A stretch of 64,000 nt of DNA from positions 201,425-265,424 of the forward strand of contig JAPYSU010000001.1 in the NCBI GenBank assembly GCA_029936425.1, read 5' to 3'. The notes under the pieces were generated by a model that saw nothing but the letters and a program-made list of their open reading frames with translations, made no database searches and was not told the origin of the DNA. Positions 53,229 to 62,931 of this stretch are shown piece after piece; the stretch's first letter is position 1; the number at the start of each line of letters is the position of its first letter. This DNA comes from Litorimonas sp. Its GTDB lineage: Bacteria > Pseudomonadota > Alphaproteobacteria > Caulobacterales > Maricaulaceae. Position numbers and translations under genes: made by a program.

Positions 53229-53397
53229 AAGGGGGCTTGAGACAAGGTACTGCGAAGACAAATAGGAGCGAGGTTTTAATGAACGGTACCTTTAAAAATA
53301 AAGGTTGAGGGGCAACATTTTCCGAAGAAAATATTTCTATGTGTGGGTATTTGATGATTGAAAGGCCCAAAGAAAAGACTACGGGTGAAAGAACCGC

Positions 53398-53628
53398 TTA
53401 ATCAAACTTGACGAAATATTCTCGGGGATCAAAATCCAGTATTTCAGCGAAAGTTTCAAATTCGACTAAATCAATCCTTCTTTGACCGCTTTCTAGACGT
53501 GCCACGAAAGATTGGTATTCGCCTATCCTCATCGCAAACTCACTTTGAGTAAAGCCAGCCGCTTCTCTTTTCGCAATGAGAAAACGAATTAGAGATTTAT
53601 GGCGATCTGAACCGAGCGTTTTTTCCAA
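53398..53628 (-). CDS. XRE-family DNA-binding protein
   Basis: A 76-residue helix-turn-helix protein: IAKREAAGFTQSEFAMRIG, EYQSFVARLESGQRRIDLVE, FAEILDFDP. It is typical of phage/ICE repressors and restriction controllers. The start lies before an A+T-rich region with three copies of the TTATC/GATAA type (53660-53700), perhaps its own operators. It faces away from the 53723 gene. Confidence 0.82.
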   Translation of the reverse strand: MEKTLGSDRHKSLIRFLIAKREAAGFTQSEFAMRIGEYQSFVARLESGQRRIDLVEFETFAEILDFDPREYFVKFD

Positions 53629-53722
53629 GAAGGCAACTCATTAAAAATAAGAAAGCGCTGGAGATAATCTGAATTATAGATTATCTTAAATTCAGATAAT
53701 TGGCTTGGATAATGAGTGTGGT

Positions 53723-54196
53723 ATGAGCGTCGAAAAAGTAACCCAAAAACAAAAGCCGTGTAGGAACTGCGGAAATTTGGTGAATAAAGAAGTAAACAGG
53801 TGTTCAGAATGTGGGGTCTTTAGTCCTGCGCACTCCAAGTTTCAATTATGGTGCGGAACAATAATTCTTCTAGTAGTTCTCGGTCTAATATTAAAAGCTT
53901 GTATTAGTTATGACGGAGACCCTTTTACTTCTGAGGATAGAAGGCTTGGAAAACATTGCTTAGATGTTTGGAGCGAGGCTCACCCTGAGTTTAAGTCTGA
54001 AGTTAAATCGCGAATGCGTGATCCGAAAAGTTTTGAGCACGTAAAAACACGTATAACACCGCGTGACGAAAATGGTCAGCACGTAATCTTTATGGATTAC
54101 AGGGCTCAAAATGGATTTGGCGGAATGAATAATGCGACGGCTAAGGGAATAGTCAACAACGAAACATGCAAGCACACAATCGTGTTGATACAATAG
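53723..54196 (+). CDS. zinc-ribbon membrane protein of unknown function
   Basis: From ATG 53723, 157 residues (a TTG at 53705 adds six). An N-terminal four-Cys zinc ribbon (CRNCGNLVNKEVNRCSECG) is followed by one membrane helix (about 48-64) and a C-terminal region with RMRDPKSFEHVKTRI and AQNGFGGMNNATAKG. That tail is a motif seen in many phage/ICE proteins of unknown role. Confidence 0.6.
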   Translation: MSVEKVTQKQKPCRNCGNLVNKEVNRCSECGVFSPAHSKFQLWCGTIILLVVLGLILKACISYDGDPFTSEDRRLGKHCLDVWSEAHPEFKSEVKSRMRDPKSFEHVKTRITPRDENGQHVIFMDYRAQNGFGGMNNATAKGIVNNETCKHTIVLIQ

Positions 54197-54300
54197 CGTA
54201 CTAACAGGTGCCTAATTTTAGAAAAACAAAATTTAGACATAATCTTTTGGTACAATAGAAATGTGGGCGTAAAAATATCTAGTAGAATACGAATACCTTT

Positions 54301-54924
54301 ATGCAAAAACCAAATGCTTTTAGGGCTCTGGAAGCCCTTGGTCGTGTTCGATTGTCAGAGTCGTTTTTTATGCGCGATATGCTCTATTCAGAGATTTCCA
54401 ATTACTACGGAATACCGAACATCCCTGAAAATCCTGAGTTAGCAATTCAGGCGGGAAAGAATCTCTGTCAATTAGTACTTGAGCCTTTGCAAGAACGCTT
54501 GGGACGAATTTCAATAAGATCAGCTTATCGTAGTCCTGAAGTTAACCAATTCGGAAATCAGAAGGCGCTAGGCTGCTCAAGCAACAAACGAAATGCTTCT
54601 AGGCATATTTGGGATCAGAAAGATAAAAATGGCTGCATAGGCGCAATGGCTACGGTCGTTGTTCAGGGTTTTATTCCATATTACGAACAAACAGGAGACT
54701 GGAGGGCTCTAGCCTGGTACATTCATGATAATATTCCATATTCACACATGTGTTTCTATCCAAAGCTCGGGGCTTTCAATATTGGATGGCATGAAAGGCC
54801 TCAGAGACGCATAGATAGCCATGTCACGCCAAGGGGCTGCCTAACTAAGCCGGGAATGGGAAATCACTTAGGCACTCACTCAGAGGCTTATTTGGCAATG
54901 CTTAGAGTGCATAAGTATTATTGA
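54301..54924 (+). CDS. M15-like peptidase protein
   Basis: A 207-residue protein resembling the M15 D-Ala-D-Ala carboxypeptidase-like group: FFMRDMLYSEISNYYGIPNI at the start, RLGRISIRSAYRSPEVNQFG, SRHIWDQKD, and IHDNIPYSHMCFYPKLGAFN with the likely zinc-site His residues. It ends RRIDSHVTPRGCLTKPGM. There is no signal peptide. It may act on peptidoglycan or be a defence toxin; I favour the conservative label. It stands alone before the hsd operon. Confidence 0.65.
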   Translation: MQKPNAFRALEALGRVRLSESFFMRDMLYSEISNYYGIPNIPENPELAIQAGKNLCQLVLEPLQERLGRISIRSAYRSPEVNQFGNQKALGCSSNKRNASRHIWDQKDKNGCIGAMATVVVQGFIPYYEQTGDWRALAWYIHDNIPYSHMCFYPKLGAFNIGWHERPQRRIDSHVTPRGCLTKPGMGNHLGTHSEAYLAMLRVHKYY

Positions 54925-54992
54925 TCACTACAATCTTTTACAGATAGGCAAACTTTAACTCGGCCTTAACCCAAATCAGTCGACTGAATCGT

Positions 54993-56561
54993 ATGACTGC
55001 TGAACAAAAGAAAAAACTAGAACGTAAGCTTTGGGACATCGCAAATGAGCTTCGCGGGAAGATGAGCGCGGATGAGTTTCGCGATTATATTCTCGGTTTT
55101 ATTTTTTACAAATATCTATCCGAGAAAATGCACCTCTATGCCAATAAAATCCTAGAACAGGACGGCATTGAATATCTCTCGATAGATGAGACCAGCGCGG
55201 ACGGAGAAGCCTATCTGCAGGCCGTGCGTACTGAAGCGGTGGCGGAGCTAGGGTATATGCTTAAGCCCTCTGAATTGTTCTCACGGCTTGCTGAGAGCGG
55301 GCAGGCTGGGGAATTTATTCTCGATGATCTGACCAAGATAATGAACAACATTGAGCAAAGCACATTGGGCACAGAAAGTGAGCAAGATTTCGACAAACTG
55401 TTCGAAGACCTAGATTTGACATCGACCAAGCTAGGCCGCTCTGAAAACCAGAAAAACGAATTGATCGCCAAAGTAATTGTGCATCTTGATATGATCGATT
55501 TTGAGTTGGAGAATATTGAAGGCGACGTTTTAGGTGATGCCTATGAGTATTTGATCGGGCAATTTGCCAGTGGCGCGGGGAAGAAGGCCGGGGAATTTTA
55601 TACGCCGTCGCAAGTCTCGACTATTCTGGCCAAATTTGTGACAATGGGCAAAGACCGGATCAAAAACGTCTATGACCCAACCTGCGGCTCCGGTTCGCTC
55701 TTGCTCCGTGTAGAGCGGGAGTTGGCTAAAGACGCAAAGCCAATGTTCTACGGGCAAGAGCTGAACCGTACGACTTTCAACCTGGCGCGGATGAATATGC
55801 TGTTACATGATGTGCATTACAGACGTTTTGATATTCGACAGGAAAATACGCTAACCCACCCAGCCAAAGAACATACAGATCTGAAGTTCGAAGCCATTGT
55901 CGCCAACCCACCCTTTAGCGCCAAATGGAGTGCCAACCAGATTTTCGAGAGCGATGATCGTTTTTCTCAATATGGCCGCCTAGCGCCTAAATCCAAAGCA
56001 GATTTCGCCTTTATCCAGCACATGATCCACCATCTGGATGAGAACGGCACTATGGCTATTATCCTGCCCCATGGAGTGTTGTTTCGCGGCGCGGCAGAAG
56101 GGCATATAAGGCGCTATCTCATCGAAGACCGCAATTATCTGGACGCTGTGATCGGCCTGCCCGCCAATATCTTTTACGGTACGTCCATCCCGACCTGTAT
56201 TTTGGTGTTCAAAAAATGCCGCGAAAATCCCGATGATATTTTATTTATTGATGCGTCCGAAGGCTATGAGAAAGCCAAGAATAAAAACGCGCTATTGTCC
56301 GATCATATCGACGCGATTGTCGAAGGCTATGCCAAGCGGGAATTTAAAGATAAATTCGCTTATGTCGCGCCGCTTTCCGAAATCGCCGAGAATGACTATA
56401 ACCTTAATATCCCGCGCTATGTCGACACCTTCGAGCCCGAACCGGAAGTGGATTTGAAAGCGGTGACGGAGGAGTTGGTGAGGATCGACGCAAAGATGGG
56501 CGCATTGGATGCGAAGATTGCGGGCTATTGTGAGGGTCTGGGCATTGAGGCACCGGTGTGA
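54993..56561 (+). CDS. hsdM: type I restriction-modification methyltransferase subunit
   Basis: A 522-residue HsdM, the length of the EcoR124-type (IC) family. An N-terminal helical HsdM_N domain (about 10-150) is followed by the N6-adenine methylase domain: VYDPTCGSGSLLLRV (SAM motif I) and VANPPFSAKW (NPPF catalytic motif). It modifies the adenine target with HsdS and supplies the restriction complex. Its TGA overlaps the hsdS GTG by 4 bp. Confidence 0.95.
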   Translation: MTAEQKKKLERKLWDIANELRGKMSADEFRDYILGFIFYKYLSEKMHLYANKILEQDGIEYLSIDETSADGEAYLQAVRTEAVAELGYMLKPSELFSRLAESGQAGEFILDDLTKIMNNIEQSTLGTESEQDFDKLFEDLDLTSTKLGRSENQKNELIAKVIVHLDMIDFELENIEGDVLGDAYEYLIGQFASGAGKKAGEFYTPSQVSTILAKFVTMGKDRIKNVYDPTCGSGSLLLRVERELAKDAKPMFYGQELNRTTFNLARMNMLLHDVHYRRFDIRQENTLTHPAKEHTDLKFEAIVANPPFSAKWSANQIFESDDRFSQYGRLAPKSKADFAFIQHMIHHLDENGTMAIILPHGVLFRGAAEGHIRRYLIEDRNYLDAVIGLPANIFYGTSIPTCILVFKKCRENPDDILFIDASEGYEKAKNKNALLSDHIDAIVEGYAKREFKDKFAYVAPLSEIAENDYNLNIPRYVDTFEPEPEVDLKAVTEELVRIDAKMGALDAKIAGYCEGLGIEAPV

Positions 56562-57823
56562 GTGTTCCAAAGCTTAGGTTTCCTAAATTTTCTGATAACT
56601 GGCAACAAAGCAGGTTAGGTGAAGTATTCGACTGGATACGCACAAATAGTCTCTCAAGAGCAAATTTGAGTGTTGATGAAGGAATTGTGCAAAATATCCA
56701 CTACGGCGATATTCACTCAAAGTTTCAAGCGTTATTTGATCAGTCGAGGGAGAGAATTCCCTACATTAAAGATACCGAAGTCACCGCAGCGCTAAAAGAT
56801 GAAGAGTTTTGCAGAGCAGGAGACTTGGTGATTGCAGACGCTTCCGAAGATTATGCTGATATTGGCAAAGCCATTGAAATAGTAAATGTTAATCCGAAGT
56901 CCCTCGTGGCAGGATTACATACCTACATTGCTCGCCCAAAAAATGGAAAAACTGCCCTAGGGTTTTCTGGCTGGCAGTTTGTAAGTCCAAATATGCGCAA
57001 ACAGATTATGCGAATTGCTCAAGGAATTTCAGTATTAGGCATTTCAAAAACAAACCTTTCGGAAATTACTACCTATTTCCCATCGCTCCCTGAACAAAAG
57101 AAAATTGCGGACTTTTTGGGCGCGGTGGATGAGAAGCTCCACCTGCTTCTAGTGCGCCATGAGCAGCTCACCCTCTATAAAAAAGGCGTCATGCAAAAAA
57201 TCTTCACCCAAACAATCCGCTTCAAAGCCGATGACGGGAGCAATTTTCCGGATTGGGAAAGTAAGCCCTTGGGTGACGTACTATATGAGACAAGAAAACG
57301 TAATTACGATCTAGAATACGACAAATCACAAGTGTTATCCGTTTCCGGAGAAAAAGGCATTGTTAATCAAATTGGGCATTTGGGCCGTTCTTATGCAGGT
57401 GCAAGCGTCGATAATTATCACGTGGTTGAAGTTGGCGACGTCGTTTATACCAAAAGTCCGCTCAAATTGAATCCGTATGGAATAATTAAAGTGAACAAGA
57501 AAAAGGCTGGAATCGTGTCGACGCTTTATGCGGTTTATCGACCGTTTGATCCTCGGTCAGGTGACTATATTGATCATTATTTTTCAATCGACGACAATTT
57601 GAATAAATATTTAAGGCCATTAGTGCGAAAGGGAGCAAAGAATGATATGAAGATAAATAATGCTTATGTACTATCTGATCCAATATCTATACCCTGCCTA
57701 GCCGAACAACAAAAAATAGCCGATTTCCTCTCCACGCTAGATGATAAAATTAGCGCCGTCTCTGCCCAAGTCGACCAGATGCAAGCCTTCAAGAAAGGCC
57801 TGTTGCAACAGATGTTTGTTTGA
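56558..57823 (+). CDS. hsdS: type I restriction-modification specificity subunit
   Basis: A 421-residue HsdS starting at GTG 56558. Two target-recognition domains are each followed by a helical conserved region: LPEQKKIADFLGAVDEKLHL near 180 and LAEQQKIADFLSTLDDKISA near the end. This two-TRD layout gives a bipartite recognition sequence. The first TRD is more A+T-rich than the helical region, typical of exchanged domains. Confidence 0.93.
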   Translation: MSVPKLRFPKFSDNWQQSRLGEVFDWIRTNSLSRANLSVDEGIVQNIHYGDIHSKFQALFDQSRERIPYIKDTEVTAALKDEEFCRAGDLVIADASEDYADIGKAIEIVNVNPKSLVAGLHTYIARPKNGKTALGFSGWQFVSPNMRKQIMRIAQGISVLGISKTNLSEITTYFPSLPEQKKIADFLGAVDEKLHLLLVRHEQLTLYKKGVMQKIFTQTIRFKADDGSNFPDWESKPLGDVLYETRKRNYDLEYDKSQVLSVSGEKGIVNQIGHLGRSYAGASVDNYHVVEVGDVVYTKSPLKLNPYGIIKVNKKKAGIVSTLYAVYRPFDPRSGDYIDHYFSIDDNLNKYLRPLVRKGAKNDMKINNAYVLSDPISIPCLAEQQKIADFLSTLDDKISAVSAQVDQMQAFKKGLLQQMFV

Positions 57824-57832
57824 AATGGTAAA

Positions 57833-58867
57833 ATGAAAATCGATAACCGACAAATTTGGGAACAGGCCTCCGGCGACGGTAATAGAAGCTATTCTAGGGA
57901 ATGTCTGAATTGGGATGTAATCCTAAATGGCCCTGGCGAATATGGAAGCTGGCTAGACGAAAAAGACCGCAGTTATCTTAAGAATATGAACCGGCCTAGA
58001 AAACGCACTGGCCTATGGCGATTTTCTGAAGAAATGAAGAACGGGGACATTGTTGTCCTTAAACTCGGCCAAAAAATCGGCGTCGCGATTGGCGTGATTG
58101 TGGGCGATTACGTCTGGAATAACAGCTTTGGCGATGTTGATGGCTGGGACTTGCAGCATATCCGGCGCGTTAGTTGGAGATACACTAAACGTCGAGATTT
58201 TGGAGAAAAGGTATTTAAGTGGGGCGACACCACGCAGAAACTTAAGTCTAAAACTGTGCTGGAATGGATCAAAGAGCTATCTCTAAATTTCGAAATTTCG
58301 ACGGAGATAAAAACGCTGCCTAAAAATATCGATCGAGGAACAACTCTTGATGAAATTTCAGAATATTTGTTCGATAACGGAATGGCAAGCGGGTCTATAA
58401 ACCAGCTTTCCAAAAACTTGGATGAACTTGTAAGGATTGCCCGATGGTACACACGGAGCAATGCTAAAGTTTCCGAAGCCGAAACAATCGCATATTTGGT
58501 TATACCTTTTTTGCAAAACCTAGGATGGACACCGCAGCGGATGGCCATTGAATGGCACCGGGTTGATGTAGCCCTTTTTTCTGCCTTACCGAGAGATGAT
58601 AAAAATCTTACAACCATAGTTGAAGTCAAAAAAAGAGGAAGATCCTGCCTAACTGCCCAATCACAAGCCGAACAATATGCTGACAAGTATGAATGTGATC
58701 GGTTGGTTGTCACAGACGGAATTAGATATGGCGTATTTCTCAGACTAGATGGAGTATTTAAACTCTACGCTTACCTTAACATTACGCGGCTTAAATCATC
58801 TTATCCAATTTATGAGTGCGAAGGCGCGCAAGATGCAATACTCACGATGTCGCCAAGGCGATACTGA
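57833..58867 (+). CDS. PUA/EVE-like plus HsdR-N-like nuclease fusion
   Basis: A 344-residue protein between hsdS and the GIY-YIG gene, 10 bp after the hsdS stop. The N-terminal half (about 1-130) has GLWRFSEEMKNGDIVVLKL, GVAIGVIVGDYVW and IRRVSWRY, the layout of EVE/PUA-like modified-base readers. The C-terminal half opens with SEAETIAYLVIPFLQNLGW and carries PD-(D/E)XK residues Asp245 (RVDVALF), Glu264 and Lys266 (IVEVKKRG), with AQSQAEQYADKY beyond: the HsdR_N_2 pattern. It could be a modification-dependent (type IV-like) nuclease. Domain labels are by eye. Confidence 0.65.
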   Translation: MKIDNRQIWEQASGDGNRSYSRECLNWDVILNGPGEYGSWLDEKDRSYLKNMNRPRKRTGLWRFSEEMKNGDIVVLKLGQKIGVAIGVIVGDYVWNNSFGDVDGWDLQHIRRVSWRYTKRRDFGEKVFKWGDTTQKLKSKTVLEWIKELSLNFEISTEIKTLPKNIDRGTTLDEISEYLFDNGMASGSINQLSKNLDELVRIARWYTRSNAKVSEAETIAYLVIPFLQNLGWTPQRMAIEWHRVDVALFSALPRDDKNLTTIVEVKKRGRSCLTAQSQAEQYADKYECDRLVVTDGIRYGVFLRLDGVFKLYAYLNITRLKSSYPIYECEGAQDAILTMSPRRY

Positions 58868-58918
58868 GAGAAATCAGATATGGTAGGAATATCTTGGCCC
58901 GTACCAATCCCAAAAAAT

Positions 58919-59446
58919 TCATGAAAGATTGAACATTTTTGATGCAACTCTCGCCGCATCAGTTTTTCGGCCAGGGTATTGAGCGCCAATAATTCCATTA
59001 ACGTATATGTAACGTGAGAAAGCGGTTTTTGACATATTTCTTATTTCCGGGTTGGCCGAATATGCCATACTGATCAACGTCGTCTCAAGCCAATCTATCT
59101 GTTCTGATCCCTTCGACCTATTTTTAGAGAAATTCCAGTTTTCCTCCGTCATGAGAGGGAATAACATTAAAAAAGGTTGATGCCTTTGTTTTTCATCCAT
59201 TAATTCCTCATAGTGCAAAACCTTATGGCTTTCGAATACCTCACCTTTAAAGCCGTATTGATTAAGGGTCTGACCGACATACCAAGGCAGATATTTCTCT
59301 CCAAACCTCAAGCAAAAAACATAGCACCCTATTGCCTCTGACAACCCGTCATATTCTGCTTCGACTTGTTTCCAAAAGTCCGCTCTCCAACGGTCGTTAT
59401 CTTCCCACCAATTTAGCTCGTAGGGGCCGTAACATTCAAAGTTCAT
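58919..59446 (-). CDS. GIY-YIG-like nuclease protein, antisense in the hsd locus
   Basis: A 175-residue protein on the opposite strand, between the fusion nuclease and hsdR. GIY-YIG features are Gly40-Cys-Tyr42 (AIGCYVFCLRF) and Tyr56-Val-Gly58 (PWYVGQT), then WLETTLIS with metal-binding Glu121, and the P...N signature NPEIRN. The roughly 40-residue N-terminal extension is Trp/Asp-rich. Function unknown; probably a defence or homing-type nuclease from its place in the island. Confidence 0.65.
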   Translation of the reverse strand: MNFECYGPYELNWWEDNDRWRADFWKQVEAEYDGLSEAIGCYVFCLRFGEKYLPWYVGQTLNQYGFKGEVFESHKVLHYEELMDEKQRHQPFLMLFPLMTEENWNFSKNRSKGSEQIDWLETTLISMAYSANPEIRNMSKTAFSRYIYVNGIIGAQYPGRKTDAARVASKMFNLS

Positions 59447-59503
59447 TTATTTATCCGTTTACTACTGGTAGACATCCCTAAACCAACCTTTAGATTGCGG
59501 TCA

Positions 59504-62398
59504 ATGACAGCGACTTTGAAAACTCAATCAGAAGCTCAATTGGAAGAAAACCTGATCGAAAGACTGGGCGGGCTCGGCTATACGCGGGTCACCATTCCCG
59601 ATGAAGCAGCCTTACTTTCTAATCTAAAAACCCAACTTGAAAAATTCAGTAAGACCACATTCACACCTTCTGAGTTTGACCGAATTGTCAATCATTTGGA
59701 TCAAGGAAATGTCTTTGACCGGGCGGGGAGACTACGCGATTGGTATAATTTGACCCGTGATGACGGTACGAGCGATTATATTCGCTTCATGAATACGGAG
59801 CATTGGTGCCGAAACGAGTATCAAGTTACAAACCAGATCAGCATGGAGGGAAGCTATAAAACCCGATATGACGTCACACTTCTTATTAACGGTCTACCTC
59901 TGGTTCAGATCGAATTAAAACGGCGCGGACTTGAACTCAAAGAAGCCTTTAACCAGATCAACCGCTATCACCGTCATTCGTTCTGGGCTGAAACGGGCTT
60001 GTTTCAATATGTCCAGATATTCGTGATCTCGAACGGTGTGAACTCCAAATATTACGCGAATAACCGCGTCCAAAGTTTCAAACAAACCTTCTATTGGGCG
60101 GACGAGAGCAATGGGATCATAACTCAATTGGACAAATTTGCGGATGCGTTTCTAGAGAAGTGTCACATCTCAAAGATGATCGCGAAATATACCGTGCTAC
60201 ACCAAAGCGACCAAATCTTGATGGTACTCCGGCCTTATCAATATTATGCCGCTGAGAAGATTGTCGATAAGGTAAAGAACTCCCATGATAACGGCTATAT
60301 CTGGCACACCACCGGATCAGGCAAAACGTTGACCAGTTTCAAGGCCGCACAAGTCATTATGGATTTGCCCAAAGTCGACAAAGTGATCTTTGTCGTCGAC
60401 CGCGCAGATTTAGATTATCAAACCACAAAGGAGTTCAATCATTTCAGCGAGGGTAGCGTTGACGGAACGGATAATACGCGCGCATTGGTAAAACAGTTCT
60501 CCGATGATACGCCGCTTATCGTGACGACTATTCAAAAGCTTAATACGGCAATTTCGCCGGGGCGGTATCAAGCTGCGATGGAGGCGATGGCGAATCAACG
60601 TGTTGTTTTTATTTTTGACGAGTGCCATCGATCTCAATTTGGCGATACGCATAAGCGCATTGTCGATTTCTTCCCCTATCACCAAATGTTCGGGTTTACC
60701 GGCACGCCAATTTTCAAAGAGAATGCGGGCAATAACAAGTACGGCAAGCGTACAACTAAAATGCTGTTCGGGGACTGCCTGCATAAATATGTTATTACGG
60801 ACGCCATAAGGGATCAGAACGTCCTTAAGTTTGCGGTGGAGTATTGGGGGCGGCTTGATCTGCGTGATGGGTTGGGCGGCGAAGAAAAGGTCTCAGCGCT
60901 CGACCTTAAAGAGTTCTGGGAAAACGAAGACCGTATTTCCCACAATATTGACTGGATTATTGAAAACCATCGTAAGAAAACCCATGACAAGCAATTTTCC
61001 GCGATGCTCTGTGTGGGGAGCGTGAATATGCTCATCAAATATTATGATGCGTTCAAAGCCAAAAAAGAGGCGGGCGAGCATAACCTACGCGTTGGCGCAA
61101 TTTTTACTTATGGCACAAATGAGGATGATCTAGACGCGGACGGTTTGCTCGATGACATTTCGACAGACCTTGGCGCGCCTCAATCCGTGAACAAGCATAC
61201 GCGGGATAAGCTTGAAGAAATGATCGCCGATTATAACGCGATATATAAGACTAAATTCTCGACCCAGAATAAGCAGTTTTATGCCTATTACAAAGATCTC
61301 TCCAAGCGAATGAAAGACCGCGAGAAGAAGAGCTTCAAAGACGCGGATCGGCTTGATATTCTGCTAGTGGTCAACATGTTTTTGACCGGCTTCGATGCGA
61401 AAATGGTTAATACCCTCTATGTCGATAAGCGGCTTCGGTATCACGGCTTGATCCAAGCCTATTCGCGCACCAACCGGATTATCAATGAAAGAAAATCGCA
61501 GGGCAATATTGTCGTATTTCGCAATCTCAAAGACGAAACCGATGAAGCCATAACGCTGTTTTCTAATATCAACGCGAAAGAAGGCATCATCATCGAGCCT
61601 TACCGGGTGCATGTAAATAAGTTCAATGCAGCGGTCGAGATATTGCTTTCCATCGTCGCCACTCCCGAAGGTGTGAATACTTTGCCCAGCGAGATCGAAC
61701 GGCTCGAATTCATTAAGGCGTTTCGCAACCTTATCCGAATTCGCAATGTCTTGATAACTTTTTCAGAATTCACCTATGACGATCTGAAAATGAGCGCACA
61801 AAGGTTTGAAGACTTTAAAAGCAAATACCTCGATCTTTATGAAGAGACCCGTTTCGATGACGAGGACGAAAAGAGTTCTATCATTGACGATGTGGATTTC
61901 GAACTAGAGCTGATCCAGCGCGACGAGATCAATGTTGCCTATATTCTTGCCTTACTCGCCAAGTTAGTTGATGAAGATGAAGACTATCAAGCTATGTCTG
62001 ACGAAGACAAAGCCGATACGATGAAAAGTGTTCTTAAGATGTTAGAAACCGAAGTGCAGCTTAGGTCTAAGCGTGATCTGATCGAAAAATTCATTGCCGA
62101 CCAAATGCCGAAAATAAGTTCAGGCGATCAAATCCAAACCGCATTCAATGACTTCTGGGATCAAGAGAAAACAGCGGCCTTCAATGACCTTTGCGTTGAG
62201 GAAGGCTTAGAACAGGCCAAAGTCGAACGCGTCATATACGATTACCAATTTACAGGCCGCAAACCCCTACGTGAAAGCGTTGTCGGTGCGATGCAAACAA
62301 AGCCAAAGATTTTGGAACGTAAGACCGTCATCGAGCGGGTGACAGACAAGATATTGAAATTGGTACGCACATTTGAAGACGATATTGGGGGCGAGTGA
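59504..62398 (+). CDS. hsdR: type I restriction endonuclease subunit R
   Basis: A 964-residue HsdR from ATG 59504 (TTG 59495 is an alternative). The N-terminal nuclease domain shows RYDVTLLINGLPLVQIELKRRG (Asp...Glu-x-Lys). The SF2 translocase has YIWHTTGSGKTLTSFK (Walker A), FIFDECHRSQFG (DECH), GFTGTPIF, and motif VI region LIQAYSRTNRI. The C-terminal assembly domain is helical. With HsdM and HsdS it cuts unmodified DNA far from the recognition site. Its stop overlaps the next ATG. Confidence 0.95.
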   Translation: MTATLKTQSEAQLEENLIERLGGLGYTRVTIPDEAALLSNLKTQLEKFSKTTFTPSEFDRIVNHLDQGNVFDRAGRLRDWYNLTRDDGTSDYIRFMNTEHWCRNEYQVTNQISMEGSYKTRYDVTLLINGLPLVQIELKRRGLELKEAFNQINRYHRHSFWAETGLFQYVQIFVISNGVNSKYYANNRVQSFKQTFYWADESNGIITQLDKFADAFLEKCHISKMIAKYTVLHQSDQILMVLRPYQYYAAEKIVDKVKNSHDNGYIWHTTGSGKTLTSFKAAQVIMDLPKVDKVIFVVDRADLDYQTTKEFNHFSEGSVDGTDNTRALVKQFSDDTPLIVTTIQKLNTAISPGRYQAAMEAMANQRVVFIFDECHRSQFGDTHKRIVDFFPYHQMFGFTGTPIFKENAGNNKYGKRTTKMLFGDCLHKYVITDAIRDQNVLKFAVEYWGRLDLRDGLGGEEKVSALDLKEFWENEDRISHNIDWIIENHRKKTHDKQFSAMLCVGSVNMLIKYYDAFKAKKEAGEHNLRVGAIFTYGTNEDDLDADGLLDDISTDLGAPQSVNKHTRDKLEEMIADYNAIYKTKFSTQNKQFYAYYKDLSKRMKDREKKSFKDADRLDILLVVNMFLTGFDAKMVNTLYVDKRLRYHGLIQAYSRTNRIINERKSQGNIVVFRNLKDETDEAITLFSNINAKEGIIIEPYRVHVNKFNAAVEILLSIVATPEGVNTLPSEIERLEFIKAFRNLIRIRNVLITFSEFTYDDLKMSAQRFEDFKSKYLDLYEETRFDDEDEKSSIIDDVDFELELIQRDEINVAYILALLAKLVDEDEDYQAMSDEDKADTMKSVLKMLETEVQLRSKRDLIEKFIADQMPKISSGDQIQTAFNDFWDQEKTAAFNDLCVEEGLEQAKVERVIYDYQFTGRKPLRESVVGAMQTKPKILERKTVIERVTDKILKLVRTFEDDIGGE

Positions 62399-62931
62399 TG
62401 GATTGGACAGTCTTTGCAGGTGCACTTATTGGGAGTGGCGTCGCGTCTGTTTTCACTGGCTGGATTTTAACGAACTGGACGGCAAAAAAGCAAAAGGAAG
62501 AGAAGGGGAAGTTCTTATCTAATAAACTCGCAGTAAAATTTGAGAGATATGCTATTGTTCTCGCGAACAGTTTAAATGATGATTTGTTGTACGAAGATAC
62601 TTATGGTTCGCCTTATCCAGAACAGGGAGCGCCCTTGATGAGAATTCCCACCCCTCCTGAAATTGTTTTAGAGCCTACATATGAATTTTTCAAAGCAGAC
62701 TTGAGGGATCGTGTAATGCAGTTCGAAGACGACATAGCGGTTACTAATCTACGTTTAGCTAGCGCCTCTGATGTGTTAGATGGAGAAGAGGTAAATAAAT
62801 TCGCTGTAGAGGACTGTAAAAGAATTGGAAAAATGGCAATTGAGCTTTCAATAGATCTGCGTGAAAACTACAACCTAGCAAAAAGAAGCTTATCCTTTGG
62901 TCAATGGAGTGTGAGCAATGAGTTTGATTAA
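62398..62931 (+). CDS. unknown membrane-anchored protein after hsdR
   Basis: ATG 62398 overlaps the hsdR stop (TGATG). The 177 residues start with a membrane helix (about 5-25, FAGALIGSGVASVFTGWILT); the rest is soluble and helical, with KFERYAIVLANSLNDD and DLRDRVMQFEDD. I do not recognise the family. Coupling to hsdR suggests co-expression, perhaps as an accessory or simply as a passenger. Confidence 0.6.
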   Translation: MDWTVFAGALIGSGVASVFTGWILTNWTAKKQKEEKGKFLSNKLAVKFERYAIVLANSLNDDLLYEDTYGSPYPEQGAPLMRIPTPPEIVLEPTYEFFKADLRDRVMQFEDDIAVTNLRLASASDVLDGEEVNKFAVEDCKRIGKMAIELSIDLRENYNLAKRSLSFGQWSVSNEFD

